DNA of 64,000 bases from Ceratothoa steindachneri (taxonomy: Eukaryota; Arthropoda; Malacostraca; Isopoda; Cymothoidae), in the NCBI GenBank assembly GCA_963969495.1, contig OZ018324.1, forward strand, positions 46,079,019-46,143,018, given 5' to 3'. Every line of letters starts with the position of its first letter. Position 1 is the first letter of the stretch. This document shows, piece after piece, positions 10,620 through 20,756 of the stretch. The position numbers were made by a program, and so were the translations under genes. Under the pieces are notes generated by a model. It did no database searches. It had not been told where the DNA came from and saw only the letters and a program-made list of their open reading frames with translations.

Positions 10620-11200
10620 CATAATCGTAGATATATACAATGTGCCAGACCTTCTAACAGACCAAGCAACCGTCGTCAGAAAATGCAGAGGAAAGCTTCA
10701 TCAAGTGGCAATTCGTCCAACGAGTGGATCCGACTCGGAGACGAGACAAAGTTAGCTAAAGCCGACGAAGCATAAGTTGTATGTCTACCGTAAAAGTAAG
10801 TGAGCCGGATTTATTCCAGATAGTTCGTGTATGGACGGCAAAATATTTATCTCCTGATAAACGTTCTCGTTTTCCGCAATCCATACATGCCCAAGAACAC
10901 AGCAGAAAGCAATCGCGAAAGCTACCATGCTTGTGGCAGCCTCAACCTTACGAATACTGAAAACATTTCAGTTTAAATACCAAAAATTTTACATTCGACA
11001 AGAATGGGCCGGAGTGTTTAAGAGACCAAACGGTCGTCGTATGAAGATGCAGAGGAAAGCTTCGTCGAGGGGCAATACGTAACACGAATGCACTTGATTC
11101 AGAGAACTACGAAAACTACCTAATGGTGACGAAGAGAAAGGTGTATGTTCACGGAAAAAGTCACTGCGCAATGGAGCCCACCAATAGGTTCTTTCTGACC
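10620..11200. repeat. Diverged direct repeat within LINE remains
   Basis: A segment around 10640-10800 (ACCAAGCAACCGTCGTCAGA, then ATGCAGAGGAAAGCTTC) is repeated at about 11020-11160 (ACCAAACGGTCGTCGTATGA, then ATGCAGAGGAAAGCTTC). The copies have drifted. Together with the duplicated RNase H piece nearby, they suggest two related LINE 3' parts lying in tandem. Confidence 0.6.
10850..10960 (-). pseudogene. LINE RNase H fragment (C-terminal piece), minus strand
   Basis: Reads IRKVEAATSMVAFAIAF followed by VLGHVWIAENENVYQE. This matches the end of a LINE-encoded RNase H, where the normal motif is a conserved tryptophan-valine-proline-x-histidine-valine-glycine block followed by GNE. The histidine is kept, and GNE has become ENE. 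It is a second, better-preserved copy of sequence also present at 12180-12260, where the histidine motif has been lost. Confidence 0.6.
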
Positions 11201-12170
11201 GTGTACTTATAGGTCGCCAAATTTGGGGTCGCCACTTATAGGTTTGGAGTAAGTAGTCCTTGTTTTGATTGCAAGGCAATCCTATAAGGGTTTGGTAAAG
11301 TGGTCTGCTTACAGGTTTCTTGACGTACGGTGCGAGGGGTATTTACCGATCAAGGTTTGTAAGTAAAAGGTTCCTTTGTGCAAGGAATCAAACACTTGTA
11401 TTTTTATACCACTTTGAAATGTTTACACTTAAGGATTTAATTTGCGCAACGGAATATTTTAAATCGTGAATCGGGTTATAATGGCAAGAGCAAGAATAAT
11501 GGAGATTCGCAGAGCGGTCAATTAAGAATCTAATAATCAATCAATAAATGGGTAAATAGTAATCTATAATAATAATTATGATAATGATCTTGAGGAGGAA
11601 AATGTTCTCTTATTTATACCAGGCATCATTTTAGAGGCGACGCATAGCTCCACCTTCCTTTCGTCGCAGAAGTGGTGCTTAGCTACCTGTCAGCTCAGCG
11701 GAGTCTAGCCTGTAATTGGCTCAAATTCTCCATTTCCCATCTTACTTTGGGGGTCTTTCCTCTGCGGGGGTATCACTGAAACTCCGTTTGCTTAAAGCTA
11801 AGATGACCTTATCAAATTTTACATTTAGGCGAAACATCTTTCGTCGCCAATTCTGTTGCCATTCCAGACAGCTCAAATTACTCAGTTTACCTATCTGCTC
11901 TCACACTTGGGTGCGATAGCCTTATATTGTGGTCGGGTTTCAAGCCAAACGTTCTAATCAGATACTGCGGATTCACAAACTGTCTCCAAACGACCTTGTT
12001 TTATTGCTCCAACCATTCCATCTTTGATACTTCGACCTGGCAAAATGTCTCTTTGTCATTCTCTCTCTCTCTTTTTTTCTTTGTGTGTCTGCAGTTATTG
12101 TACACTACATACCTATTTCTTTGCCAGGCAGTCTGAATCAGTGGCTAGTATATGGCTTAGCAAAATGTTC
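11201..12170. other. Unassigned stretch within LINE-rich area
   Basis: Includes a CT-rich tract at 12058-12082. Short open frames at 11716-12136 match nothing I recognise. Confidence 0.4.
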
Positions 12171-12179
12171 AGGCCCCTC

Positions 12180-12525
12180 ATCACCACGCTTGTTTTTCGC
12201 AATCTATACATGCCCAAAAACTCAGAAAAAGTCAATTGCCATATCTACCAGGCTCGCGACAGCCGTGACGTTACGTATACTGATTTGCAGTTTCCAAAGC
12301 CTCGAGAGCACGTAGTACGCTGTTATAGTCGCTAGAAATCAAGATCTGATTTCCAAACCGAGTACCATGTGCAATTTCCTGTATTAAGCGGTGTATTGTA
12401 AACAGCTTGGCAGTGAAGACAAATGTAGCGGCTGATATGGTTCCACAACTTCACACCAGTGGGGAACAACATAAACGACAATGCTTTTTTCCTACATATA
12501 TGGACAATTAGTGTATACTACTATG
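12180..12525 (-). pseudogene. LINE RNase H domain remnant, minus strand
   Basis: RNase H would degrade the RNA strand during LINE reverse transcription. Minus-strand reading gives a first motif IVVYTNCPYM where TDGSK would be expected, then AATFVFTAKLFTIHR (usual catalytic Glu replaced by Lys), then GTRFGNQILISSDYNSVLRAL with the SSD aspartate. The ALETA block ends at a stop near 12260. A decayed continuation (LFLSFWACIDCEKQ) corresponds to the final histidine motif. RNase H in a LINE points to the I/R1/LOA/Jockey grouping. It is likely the same element as the endonuclease remnant at 13630-13960, with the RT between them unrecognisable or deleted. Confidence 0.65.
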
Positions 12526-13629
12526 GCTATATCGTGATATGGAGTGTGGTCCCAAAACCTGAACGCAATAACCCGTAGTGACAACGAGTTATGGGTAATA
12601 TCCTTAAGGGTGGGGTATTTAGTAGGAAAAAAGGCTCACTGACCCAAGGGCAACAATTGTGCTTTAGAAAGAGTTGCCTTGCACTAAATGCGAAAGGCTT
12701 ACGTTACTAATGCTGACTCAGAGCGAAATAGGCATCTTCGTAATCGATTGCGAATGAAATAAGATACTTGGCGAATAAAAGAAAACCTAGGCTCCGGGAA
12801 AAAGGCATTATTTACTGAGTGAGGCGCAAGTCGAGAAAAATGTCTCTATCATCGAAAAGGAGGTTCAGTACCGAGAAAGATGGAAGGCAAAGGTCGCCAA
12901 ATAGATACCACTGTGGTAGATAGCGTCACCTTTCTGATGAAAATCCTGGAAAGAAAATTCTGTATAGCTTCGGTACAAGAAACCCAAGGCAGCGAATATG
13001 AGTCCTACAGGTAAGATTCGATCGAAAACAACACTGCGGAATGGTTCAAATGTACCAAATACTGTTGAGCCTCATTTACGAAGAGGTACAAAAGGGATGA
13101 AGCCCTGGTACGGGCTAGATTTGAAATACATTTGTATTGGCCAAGGAAAACAAAATTCAGACGTTTCAGCATAGTAAGAGTTACAGTTCAGGGCCAGTTC
13201 GCGTCGACGCTCAGGAATCGTCATCTGTCCCATGCCAAAGGATTTTGAAAGTTTGTCTACGTACAATACGTGATAATATTTTACAGCAGCAACGAAGTGA
13301 TGCCTTTGAAGCTCAAGACAAAAAGTGACACTAATAACACTTCATTCCCAATTTGAAGGAACTAAATCGTTCAGACATATCGATTCTGATTAAAGGACGT
13401 GTAAAATCTCCACATAGATATTCTAAGAATAGTAATCATGACCACGGCGACAAAGATGCAGGAGGGCAACTCAACGCGTTTTCATCCGAACGAAAGTACA
13501 TGACTTGGACAGAGAAGTCAGTCATTTCGTCAAAAGTAACAAATGTGCCCGCTCCTACGTCTACCAAGGCAAATTTTCTGAGGGCAATGAGCCAGAAAAA
13601 TGATATTTAGATATCAAAACTAGTCAGTA
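12526..13629. other. Decayed LINE interior, RT not recognisable
   Basis: Lies between the minus-strand endonuclease and RNase H remnants, where the RT should be. It is about 1.1 kb, shorter than a full RT, and no YADD-type motif was found. Open frames at 13072-13610 on both strands have no family resemblance. Confidence 0.4.
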
Positions 13630-13960
13630 CCCTGAAGGCCCTCGACTTTCTATCACCTAAATTCAGGTTGTAGCAGCAGAAAGGTCATGGGTCGAGATAA
13701 ATAAATGAAGCATTCTCAGACAAAACTATTTACGAGTAAACTTATCTACATCTAGCATCTATTATCCAATTAAGCTGGTAAGCGTCTGAATCTTACGATT
13801 AATGGTGTTATCCATTCATAAAGGTGCCTACAGTTTAAATCCCGACGAGGATAAAGGGACTTGGCATCTGTGCCAGCACGCGGCGGAAATCTGCCGCATC
13901 GAAGTCTAGTGATGGAAGAATGTACGATAAATTAGAAGTATACATTCTGCCAGGTGTAGC
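13630..13960 (-). pseudogene. LINE apurinic-type endonuclease remnant, minus strand
   Basis: The minus-strand reading contains SLDFDAADFRRVLAQMPSPF, then ILVGI and a stop where ILVGDFN would be expected, then NCRH-like and DTTINRK-like blocks across frameshifts. In LINE endonucleases the GDFNAHH motif supplies catalytic Asp and Asn and is followed by an (N)xxG-K-L segment; the order seen here agrees. Stops and at least two frameshifts break it. The upstream part of the domain (14050-14270) is not convincing. Confidence 0.55.
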
Positions 13961-14947
13961 TGCAACGCCACTACCTATAAGGAGGAAGGTTAAGGCAGAA
14001 GGATACGGAAGACCAGGTCCGATGTAAATGGCTCATCCGTCTGATGACATCATCTCTCAGAGGTGAGTTTGAAAACCATCTTTCTCCACATGAGCAGGTG
14101 GATTGTACACAAATAGTCTTCTTAATCAAAATAAGTGATGAGCCTCGAAACTCTTCCCAGCTAACTCGTAGTTTAAATCAAAACAGCAATTCCATGGAAA
14201 GAAAATGCACTCCAGGTCTAGCTCGAAAGAACTACGGGGTCCTCTTCGAAGAAAAGGCCTTTATGTGAATAGGCGCAATTTTCCTGGAGGCAGATCTATG
14301 GTGACTCTTAAACGACGCAGCAATGAAGGCGCCGCTGCTTTCTAGGTTTACTCGGGGAGGTTTTCTCGCTGTGCGATTTTTATCCTCCATCTGCTTTAAA
14401 TTCTTTGGTGAGCGTGAGGGGGCCAATGAGGTTGGGGTCTTTCGACTTTTGAAGGACTCTGACTTTCTAATATGCCCAGTCCAGTCATGGAGAAGGCTGA
14501 AGTAGCAAAGAATACATTATTGATTCCATTCTTACAGTGGGCAGTCTTCAAAGAAACCGAGAATGATCTCCCTCCCCCCTCGAGATGGCTCGCTTGATCT
14601 GATTCCTGGAGACTCAATGAAGGTGCGCTGCCCTTCCATCTTCCGCAAAGGAGTCGCTTGGAAAAGCAGTACTCGTGTTCCCCGGGGCTGATTTTGAAGT
14701 GGTACATTCGCCAGGTTTACCTCGGTGGTGCCCGGGAAGGTAGAATCCACGCACGGTTGCAACTGTGGCTGATGGCCTATGGGAAAGGTGTGAACATTAT
14801 GTTATTTTTTTTACCTGAGACCGGACCTGTGACTGACTTTCGAAGAGTGATTCAGTCCGTAGCGTGAACTCACAGGCCATCTGTCTAAAAGTATATGAGG
14901 CACATTGTTTTATTGAAGTTAGGCGCGCTGCGCCACATTTCACCTAC
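13961..14947. other. Unassigned stretch
   Basis: Several short open frames overlap on both strands (14044-14867) without any recognised domain. Possibly the 5' part of the minus-strand LINE. Confidence 0.35.
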
Positions 14948-15305
14948 CTGGTCATAAACGATATAGAGTTATCATGTAAAGCCTTGAAGCAGAATGCCTA
15001 GGGTTTTTGTTAATCTCACTAGGCAAGTTTGTACAACAGATTTTTGTGGCCGTTGCCCTGGCGTTGGAAGTAATTTCGAGACAATGCAAGAAAGACTTGG
15101 CGTAGTAGCGATACCAACCTTAGCGCACAGAAATATGGTGCCTGCCACGATCAAAGTATTAAAAAGAGTACTACTGGATTTGTACTCCTCTTTTTGTTTT
15201 CTCGTGCACTCTAATTTGACAGCTTTCTGGGCAGCCAGCTCTTCGTTGATATCTTCAAAGTAGTCGTCCATAGCTCCCATTGATGAACTACTCATTTCAT
15301 AAAGT
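14948..15305 (-). CDS. Candidate host exon / small membrane-protein-like reading frame, unrecognised
   Basis: The minus-strand ATG at 15295 starts a 107-residue frame ending with TGA at 14972. The N-terminus is acidic (GAMDDYFEDINEELAAQKAV), followed by a basic, charged helix (TRKQKEEYKS). A hydrophobic, membrane-like segment comes next (about residues 42-62, STLFNTLIVAGTIFLCAKVG), then a basic tail. Just upstream is a pyrimidine-rich CTCTACCACAG acceptor-like site with the frame open through it. Just downstream of the stop is CAG|GTAGGT, a good donor (GT at 14947-14946). The residue pattern looks more protein-like than other non-transposon frames here. I do not recognise the family. It could be a true exon with a stop acquired by decay, a processed pseudogene, or chance. 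Confidence 0.4.
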
Positions 15306-15373
15306 CTGTGGTAGAGTGTGGGTAGTGCATGGCGCTCATGTTATAAAAGAAGGTAGTCTTGTGGCCGCTAAAT
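15306..15373. other. Spacer before gypsy-type LTR
   Basis: Short sequence with no match to the region preceding the second LTR, which marks the left limit of LTR homology. Confidence 0.5.
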
Positions 15374-15516
15374 TGCCGAATTTAATAGACCCAGCGAGGA
15401 ACTCCACAAATGGCGGCTCGGTGGTCAATCAAATCCTAGAAATGGCTATTTGTGTAAATTAAGGCAATAATACACCACGCGTAATAAATAAAGAGCCACA
15501 GAGAATTAGAAAAAGG

Positions 15517-15520
<4 letters not shown>

Positions 15521-15566
<46 letters not shown>
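15521..15566. repeat. (AT)n microsatellite in 5' LTR
   Basis: A 46-bp AT run. The matching position in the 3' LTR (about 20044-20062) is much shorter and interrupted. Confidence 0.95.
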
Positions 15567-15569
<3 letters not shown>

Positions 15570-15939
15570 ACATCTATTAAATAAATATAAGGCAAGCGGT
15601 TCGTCGGTAGTCACGAGGAAACACACGTACATACGCACAGCTATCAAAATTAGCACCTGAACAAATACGAGTCTTGCGCTCACACAAAAATATGCGGGCT
15701 AAGAATAATTATCTGCAAAAGTCACTACAGGCAAGCTGAACATAGAGAGGCTTCGACCATAAATATTTCATAAAGAACTGTAAGAGATAAGCGATTCCCT
15801 ATAATAAATATGAATCTGAGACATGGGAAGTAGGTACACATAGTTGTAGGAAGTCCGCACAAGGGGTGGTAGTAATGAACAAATTAGATCACTAGTCAGC
15901 TCCACAGACAAGTAGGTCACGCCCCTTGGAGACGGCACA

Positions 15940-15942
<3 letters not shown>

Positions 15943-16025
<83 letters not shown>

Positions 16026-16100
16026 AGAGAGAGAGAGAGAGACAGAGAGACAGACAGACAGTCAGACAGACAGAGACAGAGACAAAGACAGAGACAGACA
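15943..16100. repeat. (AT)n-(GA)n-(CAGA)n compound microsatellite in 5' LTR
   Basis: About 80 bp of AT, followed by GA repeats and then GACA/CAGA-type repeats. The 3' LTR equivalent (20410-20450) is a short ATAT plus GAGA tract, so the repeat expanded in one LTR or shrank in the other. Overlapping open frames of alternating Ile-Tyr are artefacts. Confidence 0.95.
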
Positions 16101-16512
16101 AAGAGTCAATACTCGGCAGTTAATTCATTCAATCATTAAGTAAACGCGTTACGAAGCCCCGTTAATTCGCTTAAATCCTGTGGCATCTAGACTCTAAACT
16201 TCGCGTAAAAGAGAAGGCTACTCGACGACCGCCCGAAACTTGAAACGTTTTCCTTTGCCCCTTTTAGTAAGCCATTTTAAGAGTTAAGTTTTTTCTTTTG
16301 CCGCGTCCTTTCAAAGTCCTTTACTTATTCCAATCACGAAGACACACCTTCGGTAAACCCAGCCTATCTAATATCAAGCCTTGGTCAAACGAATTCCCCT
16401 CTGCGCTGAAGCCTACCACAAGAACGTAATGCTCTCCAACCAAAATTATTATTTCCCATGCCCCAGAAACTGATGACCTTCTTTTTGGCCGGACAGCGAA
16501 GGTGACAAAGAA

Positions 16513-17010
16513 ATGGACGCATCCAGCCATCAACAGGAAATACTAGGAGAGAATGAGTTCGGAAATGCTATCATCATCAAGCCACCCATATTTAATGATA
16601 AGGCAGTTGCGCGTTGGTTCCAGATTGTGGAAGCCCATTTTCACATTTCCGGAATAAAGAAGGAAAGTAACTTCTTTCATTTATTAGCTACACTTCCTCC
16701 CGTCACCATCGACCATCTTCCGGTGGTCAACATATCTACCCAAAATTACCAGAATTTAAGGACTCAAATGATTTGGCTCTTTAAGAAGCTCATTCCATCC
16801 TCTACGCTCAAAGGTCGCCCCCCTACCAATTTAGAGGAACTCTTAAAACGACTGGTCTATAGGTAGGAGATTGTAAGGAGCTTGTGAGAGGCAAGTTTAT
16901 TCAAGCCTTGCCGATCGACATTGCGCCAATAATTGCCACACAAAAGGAACTAAGCTTGGTCTAATTAGGAGGACTGGCGGCTGAACTAATGACATTCTAT
17001 AAAGCGTAGT
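16513..17010 (+). pseudogene. Gypsy-type gag remnant
   Basis: The gag product forms the particle that packages element RNA. From the ATG at 16513 the frame reads MDASSHQQEI, then PPIFNDKAVARWFQIVEAHF, a typical gypsy gag opening in which a Trp-Phe pair precedes a helix, then NFFHLLATLPP. It stops at 16866. The following text continues in another frame (CKELVRGKFIQALPIDIAPI and IATQKELS), matching the usual end of the gag core, and includes further stops. A faint cysteine-bearing segment (about 17115-17185) may be the nucleocapsid remains. Confidence 0.7.
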
Positions 17011-17239
17011 GCCTTAATTTAAAAACCCGAAGTGAGTCAATAGAACGCAGTCCCAATTTTGTGCAAAAAGATAATGATCCCAATGCTTATAATATACCTG
17101 AAGGATTGCGATCTTTTTGCAGGAACCCAAGCCCTTTAGTCTGCCGTTCACATTTTTACATTGGTGAGAATGTGAAATTCTGAAAACCTGGTGGAAGTGG
17201 ACAAGGAAAGGAGGAAACGTGCAAATGCAACCTTCTTCT

Positions 17240-17680
17240 AGGCCATCTTCACCAGCTCCAGCGGAAAACTAGCAGGGCATGATGACATTGCAAGCGCGGC
17301 CGCTGGTATGCCATCTGTTTTCATCATCGACACTAAAGTGAAGAAAAATAAATGTGAGTTTATATTTGATACGGGGGCGAGTGTGTATATAACTTCAGAT
17401 AAATTGGTGAATTTGAGTAAATTTCGCGAGTCCAGTGTAAATATTACAACGGATAATGACGGTAAAAAGTGCCTGGAGAGGTACACACGGATATAGTTAT
17501 CCCTATTCTTCGCCGATCATTCAGGTGGTCATTTTTGGTCGCAGATACCACTTCACCCTTATTGGGAATTGACCATTTGAGGCATTGTAATCTCTTACTG
17601 GACAATGCGCGCCGCATACTTATCGGCAAACAAACCAAACTCGTATCAGAAGTCAAACTATCATGGAAGCCTCGGTAACC
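17240..17680 (+). pseudogene. Gypsy-type aspartic protease remnant
   Basis: The protease would cleave the element polyprotein. The frame starting at 17308 includes FIFDTGASVYITS, the retropepsin catalytic DTGA motif, and runs to a stop at 17496. A second frame (17469-17678) then provides FRWSFLVADTTSPLLGIDHL, the flap-to-C-terminal block with the conserved Gly-Ile/Ala-Asp before a leucine-rich end. One frameshift near 17460-17490 separates the halves. The active-site triplet itself is intact. Confidence 0.75.
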
Positions 17681-17690
17681 TTATTTATTA

Positions 17691-18628
17691 ATGACCTACA
17701 GCACCTACTACCCCATTGCAGAAGCCATATTGCGGAAATATGAGGCTTTGTACAGTTCCGCACTCGCCAATCCCTCCCAATCTTGGCCAAAGTCAGTGAC
17801 GCATACAATTGAGCCAGGTAGTCAGATCGAAAAGTCTACTTTTCGACCATGGCAAAGCATGAGATTTATTTTTTTAGGGCATCACGTTTCAGTGGAAGGA
17901 ATTTTCCCACCGGACAAGAAAATTAAGGAAATGGGAGACATGCCCTTACGATAGGACTACAAGGAACTACGACAATATTTGGGCATGTTGGGATATTACC
18001 GAAAGATGATTCCCACTTTCGCCGTGATTGCAACCCCGTTGACCAAGCTTGCACGTCTGCAACCTAAGGCTCGTGAGCTCGAATAGAATAATGATGCACG
18101 GGAAACATTTGAAAGTCACAAATTGGCTTTGATTAACTCTGTCAAGCTCTGTCTCTCGTTGTCAAATGATTCGCCAAATCAGCTGGTGACTGATTGCTCC
18201 GAATACCCGGCAAGTGCTGCCTTTCACTAAATGGCAAATGGATCTCGGCGACCAGTGGCATTCTTCTCGAGCAAGCTAAGCGTGACACAGCAAGCATACT
18301 CCACTTACGATAGAGATGTCGTGGTGTCGTATCTTGCTGTAATCCACTTTAGGCACATGATTGATGGTCGCCATGTTACCTTATGCACAGACCACTAGTA
18401 TCGGCCTTTTTGTCGCCGTTGAGTGCCAAAAATGATAGGCAGCAACGCCATTGGACCGCCATTTTGGAATACATCAGCAATATCACCTACGAGCGTGGTC
18501 AGGACAATGTAGTCGCTTACTGCCTTTCTAGGAACGCCATTTCGGTCCAAATTGACTTATTTGACCTCCAAGCTTTTGCGGAGTACCAGATGATGACAAA
18601 GAAACAAGGGATATGCACACACAATTAA
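17691..18628 (+). pseudogene. Gypsy-type RT (internally deleted) and RNase H remnant
   Basis: The short start of RT (HTIEPGSQI, about 17805) is joined directly to RT thumb and connection sequence (FIFLGHHVSVEGIFPPDKK). The palm with the catalytic YxDD motif has been deleted. After a stop at 17952-17954, the reading continues with LRQYLGMLGYYRKMIPTF and TPLTKL, then RNase H: LVTDCSEYPASAAF, RPVAFFSSKLSVTQQAYSTY, and LAVIHFRHMIDGR followed by CTDH and a stop. The final piece at 18383-18628 has RHWTAILEYI and RGQDNVVAYCLSR. Frameshifts and stops occur throughout. Non-functional. Confidence 0.78.
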
Positions 18629-18719
18629 AATCTTTTTGTTTTCCCAGGAAAGCTCAACTATGGTGTGAAGTATTATCAAGATACCCACGAGTGTTTGTCT
18701 CTATGGCGTGCCTAAGGTC

Positions 18720-18859
18720 TATTTTCGATCAGTGACATAATCTGTCACACCCTGAAGTCAAGGCATCACTTGATCTTATCAAACCCGACATTTCGGGCCT
18801 AATATGGACAGGGATATTCGCAGGGATATTACGTCAGCCTAAAATACGGACTTAATATG
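18720..18859 (+). pseudogene. Gypsy-type integrase N-terminal fragment
   Basis: Shortly after the RNase H end, the text NLSHPEVKASLDLIKPD in one frame and FGPNMDRDIRRDI in the next resembles the HHCC zinc-binding N-terminus of retroviral-type integrase (a His-Pro-Gly block followed by a Trp-Pro-x-Met block). The mariner at 18860 follows at once. No integrase core is found on its far side, so the rest was deleted. Confidence 0.6.
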
Positions 18860-19795
18860 TACGAGGGACGGTCAATAAGTTTTGCGAATCGGTAGGGCAA
18901 AAAAGAGGAAGGGGGATGGAAGTTTGTTGGGGTGTTAGGACAAGTTAAGGCAAGTCAGCCCATGCAGCCGCACGATACTGCCTCGTCTATTTAAGAAGCA
19001 GTAGATGATCGCAGATCGTCAGTCAAAAATTTTTCAACAAGCGAGAAGGTTAAGCACCGCGCAGTGATCAAACATTTTACCAAGGAAAGCAAGAATGCAA
19101 AAGAGATCCATGAACGCATAGTTGCAGTGTACACCGACACCGACCCTTTCTATGCAACCGTTGCTCGCTGGAATAGGGAGTTCTGCCATGGCCGTGAGTC
19201 CCTTGAAGATGAACCCCGTCCAGGACGCCCGTCAGACGTGACCAACGAGGACAATGTGGCCCGTGTGGAGAGGAAGATCTTCGAAAGTCGACGGGCGAAG
19301 GTCGAAGAAATCGAGCGAAAACTTGGAATATCACATGGAAGTGTCATCGACATCATCCACTACAATTTGGCCATGACCAAGGTCTCTGCCCATTGGGTCC
19401 CTAGAAACCTCACGCTTCATGATCGACTTCAACGTCGTCAAAGTCCACAAGGCCAGAGTTTCACAAGCTGCCCTGCGCGAGTACGGATTCGAGGAGCTCA
19501 ACCATGCCCCATAAAGTCTAGATCTGGCCCCTAACGACTACTTTTTATTCCGCCAGCTCAAGGCTGGACTGCGTGGACGCCGGTTTGGGGACGATGAAGA
19601 TGTCCAGCTCGCCGTCCAGGAGTGGATTGAACAGCAGTTGGAAGATTTATGGTTGTCGGGAATTCGAAGCCTAGGGGACAAGTGGCGCACGTGCATTGAA
19701 GTTGAGGGTAGTTATAATGAAAAATAATAAAACACTTTTCCTCACATCTCGTTTCCTTATATCAGAATTGCAAAACTTTTTGACCGCCCCTCGTA
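18860..19795 (+). mobile_element. Internally deleted mariner element, copy 2
   Basis: Ends CGAGGGACGGTCAATAAG and, reverse-complemented, CGAGGGGCGGTCAAAAAG, flanked by TA at 18860-18861 and 19794-19795. About 0.94 kb. Same family and internal structure as the 584-1524 element, but with better-preserved inverted ends. It interrupts the gypsy-type element, so it inserted later than that element. Confidence 0.9.
19031..19727 (+). pseudogene. Mariner transposase, internally deleted (copy 2)
   Basis: The start codon seen in copy 1 is replaced here: AACAAGCGAGAAGG stands where copy 1 has AACAATGAAGAAGG. The N-terminal helix-turn-helix is then open (KEIHERIVAVYTDTD, ARWNREFCHG, PRPGRPSD) to ARKVEEIERKLGISHGSVID-like text and WVPRNLTLHDR. 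As in copy 1, the reading then moves to another frame at HKARVSQAALREYGFEEL. A TAA occurs before SLDLAPNDYF, and the C-terminus ends at TAA 19725-19727. The first two catalytic aspartates lie in the missing block; the third is present (PNDY). Confidence 0.88.
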
Positions 19796-19894
19796 TCTAT
19801 CTGTGTATATGTATATAATCCCTTATTCCATTACTGGTATGGAAATCTTTGTGGGGCTCGAATTGTAAAATCGGAAGGCTTCTATCACACAAAT

Positions 19895-20756
19895 TGCAGG
19901 ATTTAATAGGCCCAGCGAGGAACTCAACAAGTGGCTGCTCGGTGGCTCTATCAAAACAGAGAAATGGCTCTTTGTGTAAATCAAGGAACTAATACGCCAA
20001 GTGTAATAAATAAAGAAGCTAAGAGAATTAGAAAAAGAAACCATATATATACATATATATATTGTAAGTCTATTAAATAAATATAAGGAAAGTGGTTCGT
20101 CGGAAACACGGAAACATGTACATACGCACAGCTTTCAAGGTTTAGCACCTGAACAACTACGAGTCTTGCGCTCATACAAACTTACGCGAGCTAAGAATAA
20201 TTATCAGTAAAAGGTGAACAAGCTGAACAAATAAAGCCTTTGACCAGAAAAATTTCATAAAGAATTGTAAGAGACAAGCGATTCACTATAATTAATATAA
20301 ATCTGAGACATGAAAATTAGGTAGGCCAAGTGTTAGAAGTAACGAACAAATTAGATCACTGGTCCACCCCACAGAAAACTCAATGTCATGCCCGTTGGAG
20401 ACAGCACACAATATATATATTGAGAGAGAGAGAACGAGAGACAGAGAGTCAATATATTTAATCATTAAGTCAAAGCGTTACAAAACCCGTTAACTCGCCT
20501 AAATCCTGCCGCCTCTTGACTCGAAACTTCGCGTAAAACAGAAGCCAACACGCCAACCGCTAGCAACTCGAGACGATTTCCGCTTATTTTCTTTTCAGCG
20601 TACTTTTGAAGTCCTTTTATTACCCCTATCACGAAGACACCTTTGGTAAACCCAGCCTATCTAATCTCAAGCCTGGGTTAAATGAATTTCCCTCTGCGCA
20701 GAATCCAACCACAAGAACGTACCACGCTCCAACCAAAATTATTATTCCATCCCGCA
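19895..20756 (+). repeat. 3' LTR of the gypsy-type element
   Basis: Collinear with 15374-16465 through the landmarks described there, ending near TTATTATTCCATCCCGCA. Shorter than the 5' LTR mainly because its two microsatellites are contracted. Confidence 0.8.

Larger units (their letters stand above)
15374..16465 (+). repeat. 5' LTR of the gypsy-type element
   Basis: Homology to the 3' copy begins at TTGC(C/A)G(A/G)ATTTAATAG and ends at a CA near AAAATTATTATTTCCCATGCCCCA. Shared landmarks include CCCAGCGAGGAACTC, TGAACAA(A/C)TACGAGTCTTGCGCTCA and AACCCAGCCTATCTAAT. It contains two long AT tracts plus a GA/CAGA tract. Confidence 0.8.
15374..20756 (+). mobile_element. Degenerate Ty3/gypsy-type LTR retrotransposon
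   Basis: Two long direct repeats (15374-16465 and 19895-20756) bracket gag, protease, RT/RNase H and integrase remnants in Ty3/gypsy order on the plus strand. All coding parts are broken, and the RT core and most of integrase are missing. A mariner (18860-19795) sits within the integrase region. No matching target duplication or clear primer binding site was seen. The LTRs differ mainly in microsatellite length and small indels, so the insertion is not recent. Confidence 0.85.

Noticed and set aside
15892..16123. Long Ile-Tyr and Glu-Arg repeat frames
   Set aside because: They are translations of the AT and GA microsatellites.
19077..19356. Minus-strand frames across mariner copy 2 (and 791-1063 in copy 1)
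   Set aside because: Antisense shadows of the mariner transposase.
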